Shown here: positions 42,846 through 50,622 of the stretch, piece after piece | Layout: every line of letters starts with the position of its first letter | Numbering within the stretch: position 1 is the stretch's first letter | Assembly: GCF_023702675.1 (NCBI RefSeq) | Contig: NZ_CP098478.1 | Location: forward strand, 434,001-498,000 | Length of the DNA stretch: 64,000 bases | Direction: 5' to 3' | Origin: Acinetobacter sp. C26M | Lineage (GTDB): Bacteria > Pseudomonadota > Gammaproteobacteria > Pseudomonadales > Moraxellaceae | The notes under the pieces: model-generated | Seen by the model: the letters and a program-made list of their open reading frames with translations, nothing else | What the model was told of the DNA's origin: nothing | Database searches by the model: none | Program-made: the position numbers and the translations under genes

Positions 42846-43225
42846 CACGTTCACATTCCTTGTTTTTGCGTATGTCTATAGATTGGATCATCTATTTTGA
42901 AGAATTCACCTTAATAAATTTTTAGGTTAAAAAGTAGTCGTATTGCGTATATCTCTTATCCATAATTCATTGAAATGGCCTAAAAGACTGATGTTCAGGA
43001 TAAAATATACTGATGAGAAAGATTTAAAATGGCATGAAATGGTGAAAATAATTGTAGATCTAGTCTGGTCAGTATTTCTCTAACAAGCGACTTGATCTAA
43101 AACCTGAATTAAAAAGAATAGAAAAAATCACATTTAAATTTTGCATTAAATCACGATAAATGTGATTTCCCATTGGATCATTTATGTTCTAATAAGCCAG
43201 TTTTTTCAAATGTTAGAAATCTAAA
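42846..43225. other. Intergenic region with a long inverted repeat
   Basis: This 380-base gap between two divergent genes holds a perfect 12-bp inverted repeat: AAATCACATTTA (43125-43136) and TAAATGTGATTT (43157-43168) with 20 bases between, ending 57 bases before the YcxB-like ATG. No T-run follows, so an operator or leader hairpin is more likely than a terminator. Nothing else stands out. Confidence 0.65.
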
Positions 43226-43723
43226 ATGTCTGAACAACGTCCAAGTGTGTCGGTGCGCTATTATCTAAACTTAGAAGAATCACAAGATGGTTTTGCTTTG
43301 GTCACTTTTGGAAAAAAGACCTTTAGTCGTTTTTTAACCCCTGTGATTAGTATTGCGATTATTTTGTGGGGCATCTATTTAGGTTTTTCTGGTGTTGGGC
43401 GTTATTACGTTGCTCTTGGTGCTTTTTTTCTGATTATGCAGGGTGTCATGCGATATTGGTTATTACCTATGCTGTTCAAACGCCAATTTGTTCGCTATCA
43501 ATTTGGTAAAAGTGAGCAAGGGATCGATTTGTACCAAGATCATTTTGAGCTTTATGCAGCAGGTAAAAAACAAACAGCGCAATATGCAGAGGTTCAATCG
43601 TTTGCGATTGGCAAGTTGACCTATATGTTGGAGCTGAAAAGTCATACTGTAGTGATTGTGCCTAAACGTGCATTTAGCAATTCAGCAGATCAAAGCAAAT
43701 TCGAGAATAGTTTTAAAAAGTAA
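43226..43723 (+). CDS. YcxB-like membrane protein
   Basis: The 165-residue protein has two adjacent membrane segments (LTPVISIAIILWGIYLGFSG and VALGAFFLIMQGVMRYWL; residues ~36-78) followed by a PH-like soluble beta domain (GIDLYQDHFELYAAGKK to HTVVIVPKRAFSN). The closing VPKRAF motif is typical of the YcxB-like family, which has no assigned function. The next gene starts 33 bases later and may share its transcript. Confidence 0.75.
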   Translation: MSEQRPSVSVRYYLNLEESQDGFALVTFGKKTFSRFLTPVISIAIILWGIYLGFSGVGRYYVALGAFFLIMQGVMRYWLLPMLFKRQFVRYQFGKSEQGIDLYQDHFELYAAGKKQTAQYAEVQSFAIGKLTYMLELKSHTVVIVPKRAFSNSADQSKFENSFKK

Positions 43724-43756
43724 GTTTATCGACGGTTGAAAGAACAAGGAGTTTTC

Positions 43757-44398
43757 ATGAGTACACGTCCTTCAAAAATTGTGTGTGTGGGTCGAAATTA
43801 TGCTGAACATGCGAAAGAGTTGGGGAATGCCATTCCTGATCGCGCGTTGCTCTTTATCAAGCCGCCAAGCAGTATCGGTTCTTTAGAACAAGGCGTAAGC
43901 TGGAATCAAGCATTAGGTGAGTGTCACTATGAGTGCGAAATTTGCTTGCAAATAGCACATCCTTTATCGCAAGAAACCGATCCAGCCAAAGCCTTAGAAG
44001 CAATCGGTGCGGTGACTTTGGGCTTAGATTTGACCCTACGCGATTTGCAGGGTGATTTAAAATCTAAAGGCGAGCCGTGGGAACGTGCCAAAGCTTTTGA
44101 TGGTGCATGTATTCTCGCAGACTGGATTGAAGCAGATGAAATTGGTGACTTACAAGAGTTAGAGCTAATTTTGAATATTAATGGAGTAGACCGTCAGCAC
44201 GGTTTTACCAAAGATATGATTTTCGATATTGGGACTTTACTGGTAGAGATTAACAAATCTTTTAGTCTTGAAGTCGGTGATGTCATTATGACGGGTACGC
44301 CTGCTGGTGTTGGAGCATTACGTGCCAATGACCAATTGATCATGAAGTTGATTACTCAGTCTGGCGAATACGACTGGAATACGTTTGTAAAAGCATAA
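43757..44398 (+). CDS. Fumarylacetoacetate hydrolase-family enzyme
   Basis: The 213-residue protein has the FAH fold alone. Metal ligands are visible in HYECEICLQIA (E-x-E), with further conserved parts RDLQGDLKSKGEPWERAKAFDGA and MTGTPAGVGAL near the C-terminus. The family contains acylpyruvases, oxaloacetate decarboxylases and isomerase/decarboxylases of aromatic degradation; with this size and isolated context acylpyruvate hydrolase or oxaloacetate tautomerase activity is most likely. The start MSTRPSKIVCVGRNYAEH follows an AAGGAG site at 43746-43751. A terminator follows. Confidence 0.88.
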   Translation: MSTRPSKIVCVGRNYAEHAKELGNAIPDRALLFIKPPSSIGSLEQGVSWNQALGECHYECEICLQIAHPLSQETDPAKALEAIGAVTLGLDLTLRDLQGDLKSKGEPWERAKAFDGACILADWIEADEIGDLQELELILNINGVDRQHGFTKDMIFDIGTLLVEINKSFSLEVGDVIMTGTPAGVGALRANDQLIMKLITQSGEYDWNTFVKA

Positions 44399-44411
44399 AT
44401 TGAAATACGAT

Positions 44412-44442
44412 GGCGCTGGTTTTGTAATCAGCGCCTTTTTTT
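44412..44442 (+). terminator. Terminator of the FAH-family gene
   Basis: GGCGCTG (44412-44418) pairs perfectly with CAGCGCC (44429-44435), followed by seven T. Confidence 0.92.
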
Positions 44443-44495
44443 ATAGCTCAACACATGTGTTTTTGTTTAACCTTAAATACAAACTCAGTCAAAGC

Positions 44496-45296
44496 TTAAC
44501 TGCCTTGATACAGTTTTCGGAATTGGTCAGGGGTACAGTGCATCCAACGTTTAAACATATAAATAAAAGCCGATGAACTGGCATAACCTAAGTCCAAAGC
44601 AATATTCTCAATGGTTTTACCCTGATTCAACATCGACATCGCTTTCATCACTTTTAAACGTTGCCGCCATTCATGCAACGACATGCCTAATTCTTTCTGG
44701 CTATAACGGGCAAGGGTACGCTCAGTCATATTAATCATTTGTGCAAGCTGTTCCAAGGTACTGTTATCCGAAGGAAATTCATGTAAATGGGTTAATATTT
44801 TAGCCAGTGCAGGATGCTGTGTTGTAGGCAAATAACTGCCGACAAGTTCAGCATGGGTCAGTGAGTCGAGTAAGACTTGAAGCAAGCGTAAATACTCTGG
44901 ATCTTGTTCAGAAAAGGGATGCTTGCGGATATGTTCGAGCAGTGCAGAAACTAAGGGTGCAGATAATAAGATGCCTGCCTGTTCAGGCATATTTTGGCAG
45001 AGTGATTCATGCACGTACAAGGTGCAATGGGTGACCTCGTTACGATTGATGCCGCTATGTTGTAAATGCGGTGGTAGCCAAATCCCATAAGGTGGTGGGG
45101 TTAAATAATGTATTTGCTCAATATTGACTTCTAATACACCGTCAAAAGCATAGATAAACTCCCCCCAAGCGTGCGCGTGTTGTGGGTAAAAAGTCTCTGC
45201 AGGTGCATCCCGAATCTGAAGCCATAAAGGTGCAGGAATATCGTTGTAGGTCGGGATTGGCTGAAAATCTTGAATCCGTTGTGCTGATTTTTTCAT
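44496..45296 (-). CDS. AraC-family transcriptional regulator
   Basis: The protein is about 266 residues with an N-terminal cupin domain (FYPQHAHAWGEFIYAFDGVL, then PPPYGIWLPPHLQHSG) and a C-terminal AraC domain with two helix-turn-helix motifs (LEQLAQMINMTERTLARYSQ and IALDLGYASSSAFIYMFKRW). It is divergent from an EamA transporter gene. The perfect inverted repeat at 45329-45362 lies just upstream and probably is its operator. The start was set at MKKSAQRIQDF; an in-frame GTG at 45320 is an alternative. Confidence 0.9.
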   Translation of the reverse strand: MKKSAQRIQDFQPIPTYNDIPAPLWLQIRDAPAETFYPQHAHAWGEFIYAFDGVLEVNIEQIHYLTPPPYGIWLPPHLQHSGINRNEVTHCTLYVHESLCQNMPEQAGILLSAPLVSALLEHIRKHPFSEQDPEYLRLLQVLLDSLTHAELVGSYLPTTQHPALAKILTHLHEFPSDNSTLEQLAQMINMTERTLARYSQKELGMSLHEWRQRLKVMKAMSMLNQGKTIENIALDLGYASSSAFIYMFKRWMHCTPDQFRKLYQGS

Positions 45297-45328
45297 AACA
45301 TGAGAATTGCCTGAAAACACGCATCTAT

Positions 45329-45362
45329 TGTCGTATTTTCACTATATCATGAAAATACGACA
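45329..45362. promoter_or_regulatory. Perfect 12-bp inverted repeat between AraC and EamA genes
   Basis: TGTCGTATTTTC (45329-45340) and GAAAATACGACA (45351-45362) are exact inverted copies with a 10-base spacer. The site lies in the 107-base divergent region between a regulator and a transporter, so it is the likely operator, controlling both genes. Confidence 0.75.
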
Positions 45363-45403
45363 GTCTTATATTGGTGCTCAAACCATAAAATCAGGAGCGC
45401 GCA

Positions 45404-46309
45404 ATGGATGAGCGTAAAGCATTAGATGCAACGGCATCGGGTCTGATGATCGTACTGTGTATGATCTGGGGACTGCAACAAGTCATTTTAAAAATGGCAG
45501 CTCCTGATATTTCACCCTTAATGCAAATCGCGCTGCGTTCGGGCCTTGCAGCACTGCTGCTATTACCGTTGTTGTATCTCGATAAAAGCAGTCAGCTGTT
45601 TAATCGTCAGAATTTAAAAGCGGGTGCGCTGGTTGCCTTTTTATTTTCTTTAGAATTCTTTTTATTGGCACAAGCCTTACAGCTAACCTCAGCTTCACAT
45701 GCAGTGGTACTCCTATATACCGCGCCGATTTTTGTGGCCTTGGGCTTGCATTGGAAACTTCCTTCAGAGCGTCTCAGTCTGTTGCAATGGACAGGCATTG
45801 GGATTGCCTTTCTAGGGATTGTGGTGACGTTCTTACGTACTAATTCAGGCGGGTCAATTGCGGATCGGCAGATGTTATGGGGTGACTTACTGGCTTTGGC
45901 GGGGAGTATTGCTTGGGCGGCAACCACCATTACCGTACGCTTATCCTCACTGGCGCAAGCTACAGTAACACAAACCTTGTTTTATCAATTGGCGGGGAGT
46001 TTTGTGCTGTTGTTTGGCGCGGCTCTGGTTCTGGGGCAGGCCACGATTCATTTCACCCCGTTGGTAATGGGCAGTCTAGCATTTCATACCTTGGTGGTTT
46101 CTTTCGCTAGTTTCTTGGCGTGGTTCTGGTTGCTACGAAATTATTTAGCTTCCCGCCTCGGCGTTTTTTCCTTCCTGACCCCCTTATTTGGGATGGCTTT
46201 TGGTGTGTGGTTATTGGGCGAAAAAATTGAACTGAATTTTGTGATTGGTTCTGCACTAGTCTTGCTTGGCATTGTGGTGGTGAGTTTACAGGGCTGGTTA
46301 AGGAAATAA
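45404..46309 (+). CDS. EamA-family (DMT superfamily) transporter
   Basis: The 301-residue protein has ten membrane segments in two EamA repeats; the first contains IWGLQQVILKMAAPDISPLM and LTSASHAVVLLYTAPIFVAL, the second FFLTPLFGMAFGVWLLGEKI with the usual L-G-E-x-I end. It is regulated most likely by the divergent AraC-type protein. The substrate is unknown. It ends on a bidirectional terminator. Confidence 0.9.
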   Translation: MDERKALDATASGLMIVLCMIWGLQQVILKMAAPDISPLMQIALRSGLAALLLLPLLYLDKSSQLFNRQNLKAGALVAFLFSLEFFLLAQALQLTSASHAVVLLYTAPIFVALGLHWKLPSERLSLLQWTGIGIAFLGIVVTFLRTNSGGSIADRQMLWGDLLALAGSIAWAATTITVRLSSLAQATVTQTLFYQLAGSFVLLFGAALVLGQATIHFTPLVMGSLAFHTLVVSFASFLAWFWLLRNYLASRLGVFSFLTPLFGMAFGVWLLGEKIELNFVIGSALVLLGIVVVSLQGWLRK

Positions 46310-46310
46310 A

Positions 46311-46334
46311 AAAAGACCTCGCAAGAGGTCTTTT
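46311..46334. terminator. Bidirectional terminator between EamA gene and yihY-type gene
   Basis: AAAAGACCTC (46311-46320) pairs perfectly with GAGGTCTTTT (46325-46334) around GCAA between two convergent genes. Confidence 0.92.
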
Positions 46335-46336
46335 AG

Positions 46337-47587
46337 TTACTTCTGTTCAAATAGGGTGGAAAGTGGAATAGATAGCTTGGCTGCTAAATAATCATTACTT
46401 TCAACCAATGAAGGGCCGAGCCGTTCCATCCATTCATCATCCTGATGGATATGCTCAACATCGGGACGTAACGGTAGTGGATAAGGCAGGGCGGTGAAGA
46501 AGCTCCAGAAATCCACCTGAGCCAGATTACGGACCAAGACATATTCGTCTTTATCTGTTCGCATAATCAGGTTTTGGGCTTCGAGTTCTAAGATAAAAGA
46601 CGGTAAGCGACCGAGTTCACCCCGACCAATAATATTTAATAGCTCTTTTTCGCTGACACTTTGTCCGATTTGCTGTTTTTTATAAAATAACTCCAAAATA
46701 TCCAGCATCATTAATATCGGATGACGCTTTTGTTCTTTACCTGAATGGAAGGCGGTGAGCGCATAACTGATCTCGACACCTAATAGAATTATGTTCCAAG
46801 ACAAATAAATCCATAGCAGGAAAATCGGTACCGCTGCAAAGGCACCATACACGATTTCATAGCTGGTGAAGTTACTCATCACCCAACCAAAAAAGCGTTT
46901 TAAAACCTCAAAGACGGTCGCACTAAAGCACGCTGCGATGAAGGCAGAAAAAACAGGAACAGTTCGATTAGGAATGGTCCAATATAAAATGAAGAAACCG
47001 ACAATCGTTAAAACAAAAGAAATGAGCCATAACAGAAACGAGCCATCGAGTTGATAGCCTGCAAAGTTATTACTCAGGATATTCATTGAAGCCACTGTTG
47101 ATGACAGCACAAAGGCACTGCCTAAAACAATCGGTCCTAATGAAATAATGGTCCAGTAACGCATAAAACCGACTAAGCCAGTTCGAGTTTCCTTGACTCG
47201 CCAAATTCGGTTAAATACATTCTCGATTGAGGTCAGCATTAGTACGGTGGTGACAAACAGGAACAGCACACCAATAATGGTCAGGTTGCTGGATTTTTCG
47301 GTAAAGGCATTTAAAGCTTTGTCAAAAGCAATAGTGCTTTTCGGTAGAAAGTTACTATAGATCAGTTGTTGTAACTGCTGTCTGGCAGGCTCGAGTGCTT
47401 TAATCGAAGAGATAATCACTAAAAAAACAGTCAACATCGGCACTACTGCAAACAGCGTGGTGTAGGTGAGTCCACCTGCTTGTTCCCGACAGCGATCCGC
47501 TTCAAAACGTCGTAACACAAACACAATAAATTGAAACCATGTTTCCTCTAAAAAAGGCAGTTTTTTTAGATAACGATTTAAGATCAT
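46337..47587 (-). CDS. YihY/virulence factor BrkB family membrane protein
   Basis: The protein is 416 residues with six membrane segments in the N-terminal ~290 residues. Family features are CREQAGGLTYTTLFAVVPML and FVTTVLMLTSIENVFNRIWR. A soluble C-terminal domain of ~120 residues looks like a winged helix (SVSEKELLNIIGRGELGRL). The function is unproven. The start MILNRYLKKLP follows AGGA by eight bases; an open frame to 47935 would overlap the wrbA gene on the opposite strand and is not used. Confidence 0.88.
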   Translation of the reverse strand: MILNRYLKKLPFLEETWFQFIVFVLRRFEADRCREQAGGLTYTTLFAVVPMLTVFLVIISSIKALEPARQQLQQLIYSNFLPKSTIAFDKALNAFTEKSSNLTIIGVLFLFVTTVLMLTSIENVFNRIWRVKETRTGLVGFMRYWTIISLGPIVLGSAFVLSSTVASMNILSNNFAGYQLDGSFLLWLISFVLTIVGFFILYWTIPNRTVPVFSAFIAACFSATVFEVLKRFFGWVMSNFTSYEIVYGAFAAVPIFLLWIYLSWNIILLGVEISYALTAFHSGKEQKRHPILMMLDILELFYKKQQIGQSVSEKELLNIIGRGELGRLPSFILELEAQNLIMRTDKDEYVLVRNLAQVDFWSFFTALPYPLPLRPDVEHIHQDDEWMERLGPSLVESNDYLAAKLSIPLSTLFEQK

Positions 47588-47700
47588 GGGTTCTATCCTA
47601 GTTATTTTTAATAAAAATCCGGTGTAATCACAGGATTTACTACAGCTCAAAATATAAAAAATGTCGTATAGTGTTCTTTTTAACAAAATTCTTGAAAGTG

Positions 47701-48300
47701 ATGCAACCTTACGTTCTTGTTCTTTATTACAGTAAATACGGTTCAACCAAGCAAATGGCGCATCTAATTGCCGATGGAATTGAAGCCGCTGGCGTGACTG
47801 CTCGTATCCGAACAGTGCCGAATTTAGCTCCTGTTGTGACTCAAGCGGAAGCCAGTATTCCTGAAGATGGCGATATTTATTGTAGTTTAGATGATCTAAC
47901 GCATTGTGCTGGTTTGGCCTTAGGTTCGTCAACACGGTTTGGCAATATGGCCAGTGAGATGAAGTACTTTTGGGACCAAACCACCAGCTTATGGCTGAAC
48001 GGTGCGTTGCATAATAAACCAGCTTGTGTGTTTACGTCTTCTGGCTCGATGCATGGTGGGCAGGAAAGTACGTTGCTAACGATGTTACCGCCGTTGTTTC
48101 ATCATGGCATGATGATTATGGGACTACCAAACTCGATTCCTGCCTTGTCCAATACCAAAACTGGAGGGACACCGTATGGTGCCAGTCATGTTAGCGGGCC
48201 ACGTCATGATCAGAGCTTAAGTCAAGATGAGAAAATCTTGTGTGAAGCGCAAGGCAAGCGCTTAGGTGAAGTTGTAAAAGCTTTGGTTGGGAAATTTTAA
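47701..48300 (+). CDS. wrbA: NAD(P)H:quinone oxidoreductase WrbA
   Basis: The 199-residue protein has the flavodoxin-like fold with the FMN-binding SKYGSTKQMAHLIADG (residues 10-25), the GSSTRFGNMASEMKYFWDQT loop and the SGSMHGGQESTLLTMLPPLF segment typical of WrbA. It reduces quinones by two electrons and protects from redox cycling. Start MQPYVLVLYYSKYG is preferred over an in-frame ATG ten codons upstream. Its stop codon overlaps the stop of the convergent gene that follows. Confidence 0.93.
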   Translation: MQPYVLVLYYSKYGSTKQMAHLIADGIEAAGVTARIRTVPNLAPVVTQAEASIPEDGDIYCSLDDLTHCAGLALGSSTRFGNMASEMKYFWDQTTSLWLNGALHNKPACVFTSSGSMHGGQESTLLTMLPPLFHHGMMIMGLPNSIPALSNTKTGGTPYGASHVSGPRHDQSLSQDEKILCEAQGKRLGEVVKALVGKF

Positions 48301-48671
48301 CTCAGCGAAAGTCGATATTTCCGCCCAGTTGCGACCAATTTCCAGAAAGTAAGATTGTCAGTTGGGAAGGGAATTGGAGCTAAGGCAGGATTCTGTAGCT
48401 GTATTTTTTCTGCACTTTGCTGGTCTGAGATTAAACTTGCATAGAGATAATCCAGTAGATCAACTTCGCTAAACACCTGTTTATAAGCATCTTGTAATTC
48501 GGTATTTTGATTGGCGAAACACACCCGATGCGGCTCATTTTCGCTGATATAACTGAGTCCAAGTGATTTTTCGATTTGGCTGACAAGCTGCTGATTGAAC
48601 TGTAGGGGAGATAAGCTAAGAACCAGCTCATGCACTTTAAAGTTAGTGAAATGCTGACTTTGTTCTTGCAT
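48297..48671 (-). CDS. Hypothetical protein of 124 residues
   Basis: I do not recognise the family. The protein has no signal peptide or membrane segment, is helical by appearance (FNQQLVSQIEKSLGLSYISE) and ends FWKLVATGRKYRLSLS. The start MQEQSQHFTNF was chosen because AGGAGAGAG lies directly upstream; an in-frame start at 48761 would run through the lgt terminator. Its stop and that of wrbA overlap tail to tail (shared TTAA at 48297-48300). Confidence 0.68.
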   Translation of the reverse strand: MQEQSQHFTNFKVHELVLSLSPLQFNQQLVSQIEKSLGLSYISENEPHRVCFANQNTELQDAYKQVFSEVDLLDYLYASLISDQQSAEKIQLQNPALAPIPFPTDNLTFWKLVATGRKYRLSLS

Positions 48672-48746
48672 CGACTCTCTCCTAAACGGAATAGAATCAA
48701 TATACGCTGTTTCCGAAAGATTGATAAATGGCTTAAATCGTCGGTC

Positions 48747-48769
48747 TAAAAAAGGGAGCATTCGCTCCC
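48747..48769 (-). terminator. Terminator of lgt
   Basis: GGGAGC (48754-48759) pairs with GCTCCC (48764-48769); on the minus strand a run of seven T follows the stem, right after the lgt stop. Confidence 0.9.
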
Positions 48770-48776
48770 ATTTTTA

Positions 48777-49589
48777 TTATTTCTTTAACTGCCAGTCATA
48801 AATATTTTTACGGTAAGCGTACCAGATCATCCATAGACCAATAATAATCATTGGGAAGCTCAGAATCTGACCTTTGGTCATCCAGCCAAATAAAATGTAG
48901 CCTTGGTCTGCATCGGGTTCGCGGAAGAACTCCATAAAGAAGCGTGCAATACCATAGCCGACAAGGAATAGAGCTGAAACTGCCATACGCGGACGAGGTT
49001 TAGAGCTAAACCACCACAATACGATAAAGAGGATCAAACCTTCACATAGGGCTTGATAGATTTGCGAAGGATGGCGCACTAAACCAAGTGGATCTGTTGG
49101 GAAAATCATCCCGAATGGATAGCTCGGATCTTGTACAGGGCGGCCATATAGCTCACCACCAATAAAGTTACCAAAGCGACCGAACATCAAGCCTGTTGGT
49201 ACACAGGGCGCAATAAAGTCCAAGGTCTGGAACCATGTTTTTTGGTATTTTTTACACCAAAACAGCATCGCAATCATCACACCGAGGAAGCCGCCGTGAA
49301 AGCTCATGCCACCTGTCCAGACTTGGAATAACCACAGTGGATTTTCTAAAAATTTACCAAATTCGTAGAACAACACATAGCCAACACGTCCACCGAGTAC
49401 AACACCCAATGCTCCGTAGAAAACCAGGTCTGACACCATGTCGCCTGTCCAGCCATCACGTTGTTTAGCGCGATAAGAAGCTAAACCCCAGGCACATAGA
49501 AACGCCAAGAGATACATCAGCCCGTACCAGTGCACTTTGACAGGTCCTAAGCTCAGCGCAACTGGATCAATATTTGGATAGGTCAGCAT
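48777..49589 (-). CDS. lgt: Phosphatidylglycerol-prolipoprotein diacylglyceryl transferase
   Basis: Lgt is 270 residues with seven membrane segments. The signature GRFGNFIGGELYGRP (137-151) and the catalytic region FHGGFLG (97-103, His98) are intact. It transfers diacylglyceryl to the cysteine of lipoprotein signal peptides in the inner membrane, the first step for lipoproteins such as the TatT-like and first PhoA-type proteins in this window. It is often found beside thyA, but the genes here differ. Confidence 0.96.
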   Translation of the reverse strand: MLTYPNIDPVALSLGPVKVHWYGLMYLLAFLCAWGLASYRAKQRDGWTGDMVSDLVFYGALGVVLGGRVGYVLFYEFGKFLENPLWLFQVWTGGMSFHGGFLGVMIAMLFWCKKYQKTWFQTLDFIAPCVPTGLMFGRFGNFIGGELYGRPVQDPSYPFGMIFPTDPLGLVRHPSQIYQALCEGLILFIVLWWFSSKPRPRMAVSALFLVGYGIARFFMEFFREPDADQGYILFGWMTKGQILSFPMIIIGLWMIWYAYRKNIYDWQLKK

Positions 49590-49698
49590 TGCTGTTCCTC
49601 AATTTTATATTTTGAGCAGATTGTAGCGGAATGATGTTAAAAATGTTGTACATTCAATGTGAAAGATCAATGTTCAAAACATGTGAGAAAAATAATCT

Positions 49699-50481
49699 AT
49701 GTGTATTGTCGCTTTTGCATGGCAAGTGCTAGATGAGATGCCTTTGTGCCTCATTTCAAATCGTGATGAGTTTTATCATCGTCCAAGTTCATCCTTGCAT
49801 GCGTGGGAGCAGAGTGCAATTGTGGCAGGGCAAGATTTACAGTCTGGCGGGACATGGATGGGCGTGACTGACTCGGGGCGTTGGGCAATTGTTACCAATT
49901 TTCGTAATGGTCGCGATCAAAAAAGTTATGCGACGTCTCGCGGGCATTTGATCCAATCCTTTTTAGAAAGTGATTTAGCGCCCATCCGTTTTGCGCAACA
50001 GCTAGAATGTCAACAACAGGACTATGCTGGTTTTAATCTGTTTGTTGGAGATACAGAACAAGCAGTTTATATGAGTAACCGAGGTGAAGCCCCACAGGTT
50101 CTCGCCAATGGTGTTTATGTGGTTTCCAATGGATTAATGTCAGAGGACTGGGAGAAAACCAAACATTTGCGTAAACGCTTTACCCAAGAATTTTTACCGA
50201 TGATGCAACAAACACAAATTTCTGAATCAGTAATCGATGCCGCTGCTTGGGACATTTTGGAAGATGAGCGTAAAGTGATTGCCAATCTGTTACCTGATAC
50301 GGGCATTAATCCAGACATGGAAGCCTTATTGTCATCCACCTTTATTCAAAGTCCAATTTATGGGACACGATGTTCTAATTTTTTAAGATTGACGACCACA
50401 GGATGGCAATGGTTGGAGAAATCTCAACAGGGAGAGCAGCAGGGACAGGTGATTGATCTGCACATCGATTTGAATCTTTAG
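49699..50481 (+). CDS. NRDE (TANGO2-like) family protein
   Basis: The 260-residue protein begins MCIVAFAWQ and has the eponymous NRDE motif in SNRDEFYHRPS (Asn21-Glu24), followed by GGTWMGVTDSGRWAIVTNFR and a late NGLMSEDWEKTKHLRK segment. The family shares the N-terminal nucleophile fold with Cys2 as candidate nucleophile. The eukaryotic relative TANGO2 is linked to heme or lipid trafficking; bacterial roles are not settled. It has its own position between lgt and the phosphatase genes. Confidence 0.85.
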   Translation: MCIVAFAWQVLDEMPLCLISNRDEFYHRPSSSLHAWEQSAIVAGQDLQSGGTWMGVTDSGRWAIVTNFRNGRDQKSYATSRGHLIQSFLESDLAPIRFAQQLECQQQDYAGFNLFVGDTEQAVYMSNRGEAPQVLANGVYVVSNGLMSEDWEKTKHLRKRFTQEFLPMMQQTQISESVIDAAAWDILEDERKVIANLLPDTGINPDMEALLSSTFIQSPIYGTRCSNFLRLTTTGWQWLEKSQQGEQQGQVIDLHIDLNL

Positions 50482-50532
50482 ATTGATATATTATAACATA
50501 ATTTATATATAAAACAACAAGATGAAATAATA

Positions 50533-50565
50533 CTGTCATCAAGGTGACATAAAAGGGTCACCCAG
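50533..50565 (+). promoter_or_regulatory. Pho-box-like direct repeats upstream of the phosphatase operon
   Basis: CTGTCAT (50533-50539), GTGACAT (50544-50550) and GGGTCAC (50555-50561) recur at 11-base steps with AT-rich fillers, about 60-90 bases before the first phosphatase ATG. The first repeat matches the PhoB half-site well; the others are degenerate. Control by PhoB is inferred from this and from the gene product. Confidence 0.6.
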
Positions 50566-50622
50566 CATTGTTATGGTCTATGCAACGAAATTACGTCCAA
50601 ACAATAAATCTGGGGATATTTT

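Noticed and set aside
47588-47935. N-terminal extension of the YihY/BrkB protein
   Set aside because: The 116 extra residues do not resemble the family, overlap wrbA on the other strand, and a good AGGA site precedes the internal ATG at 47587.
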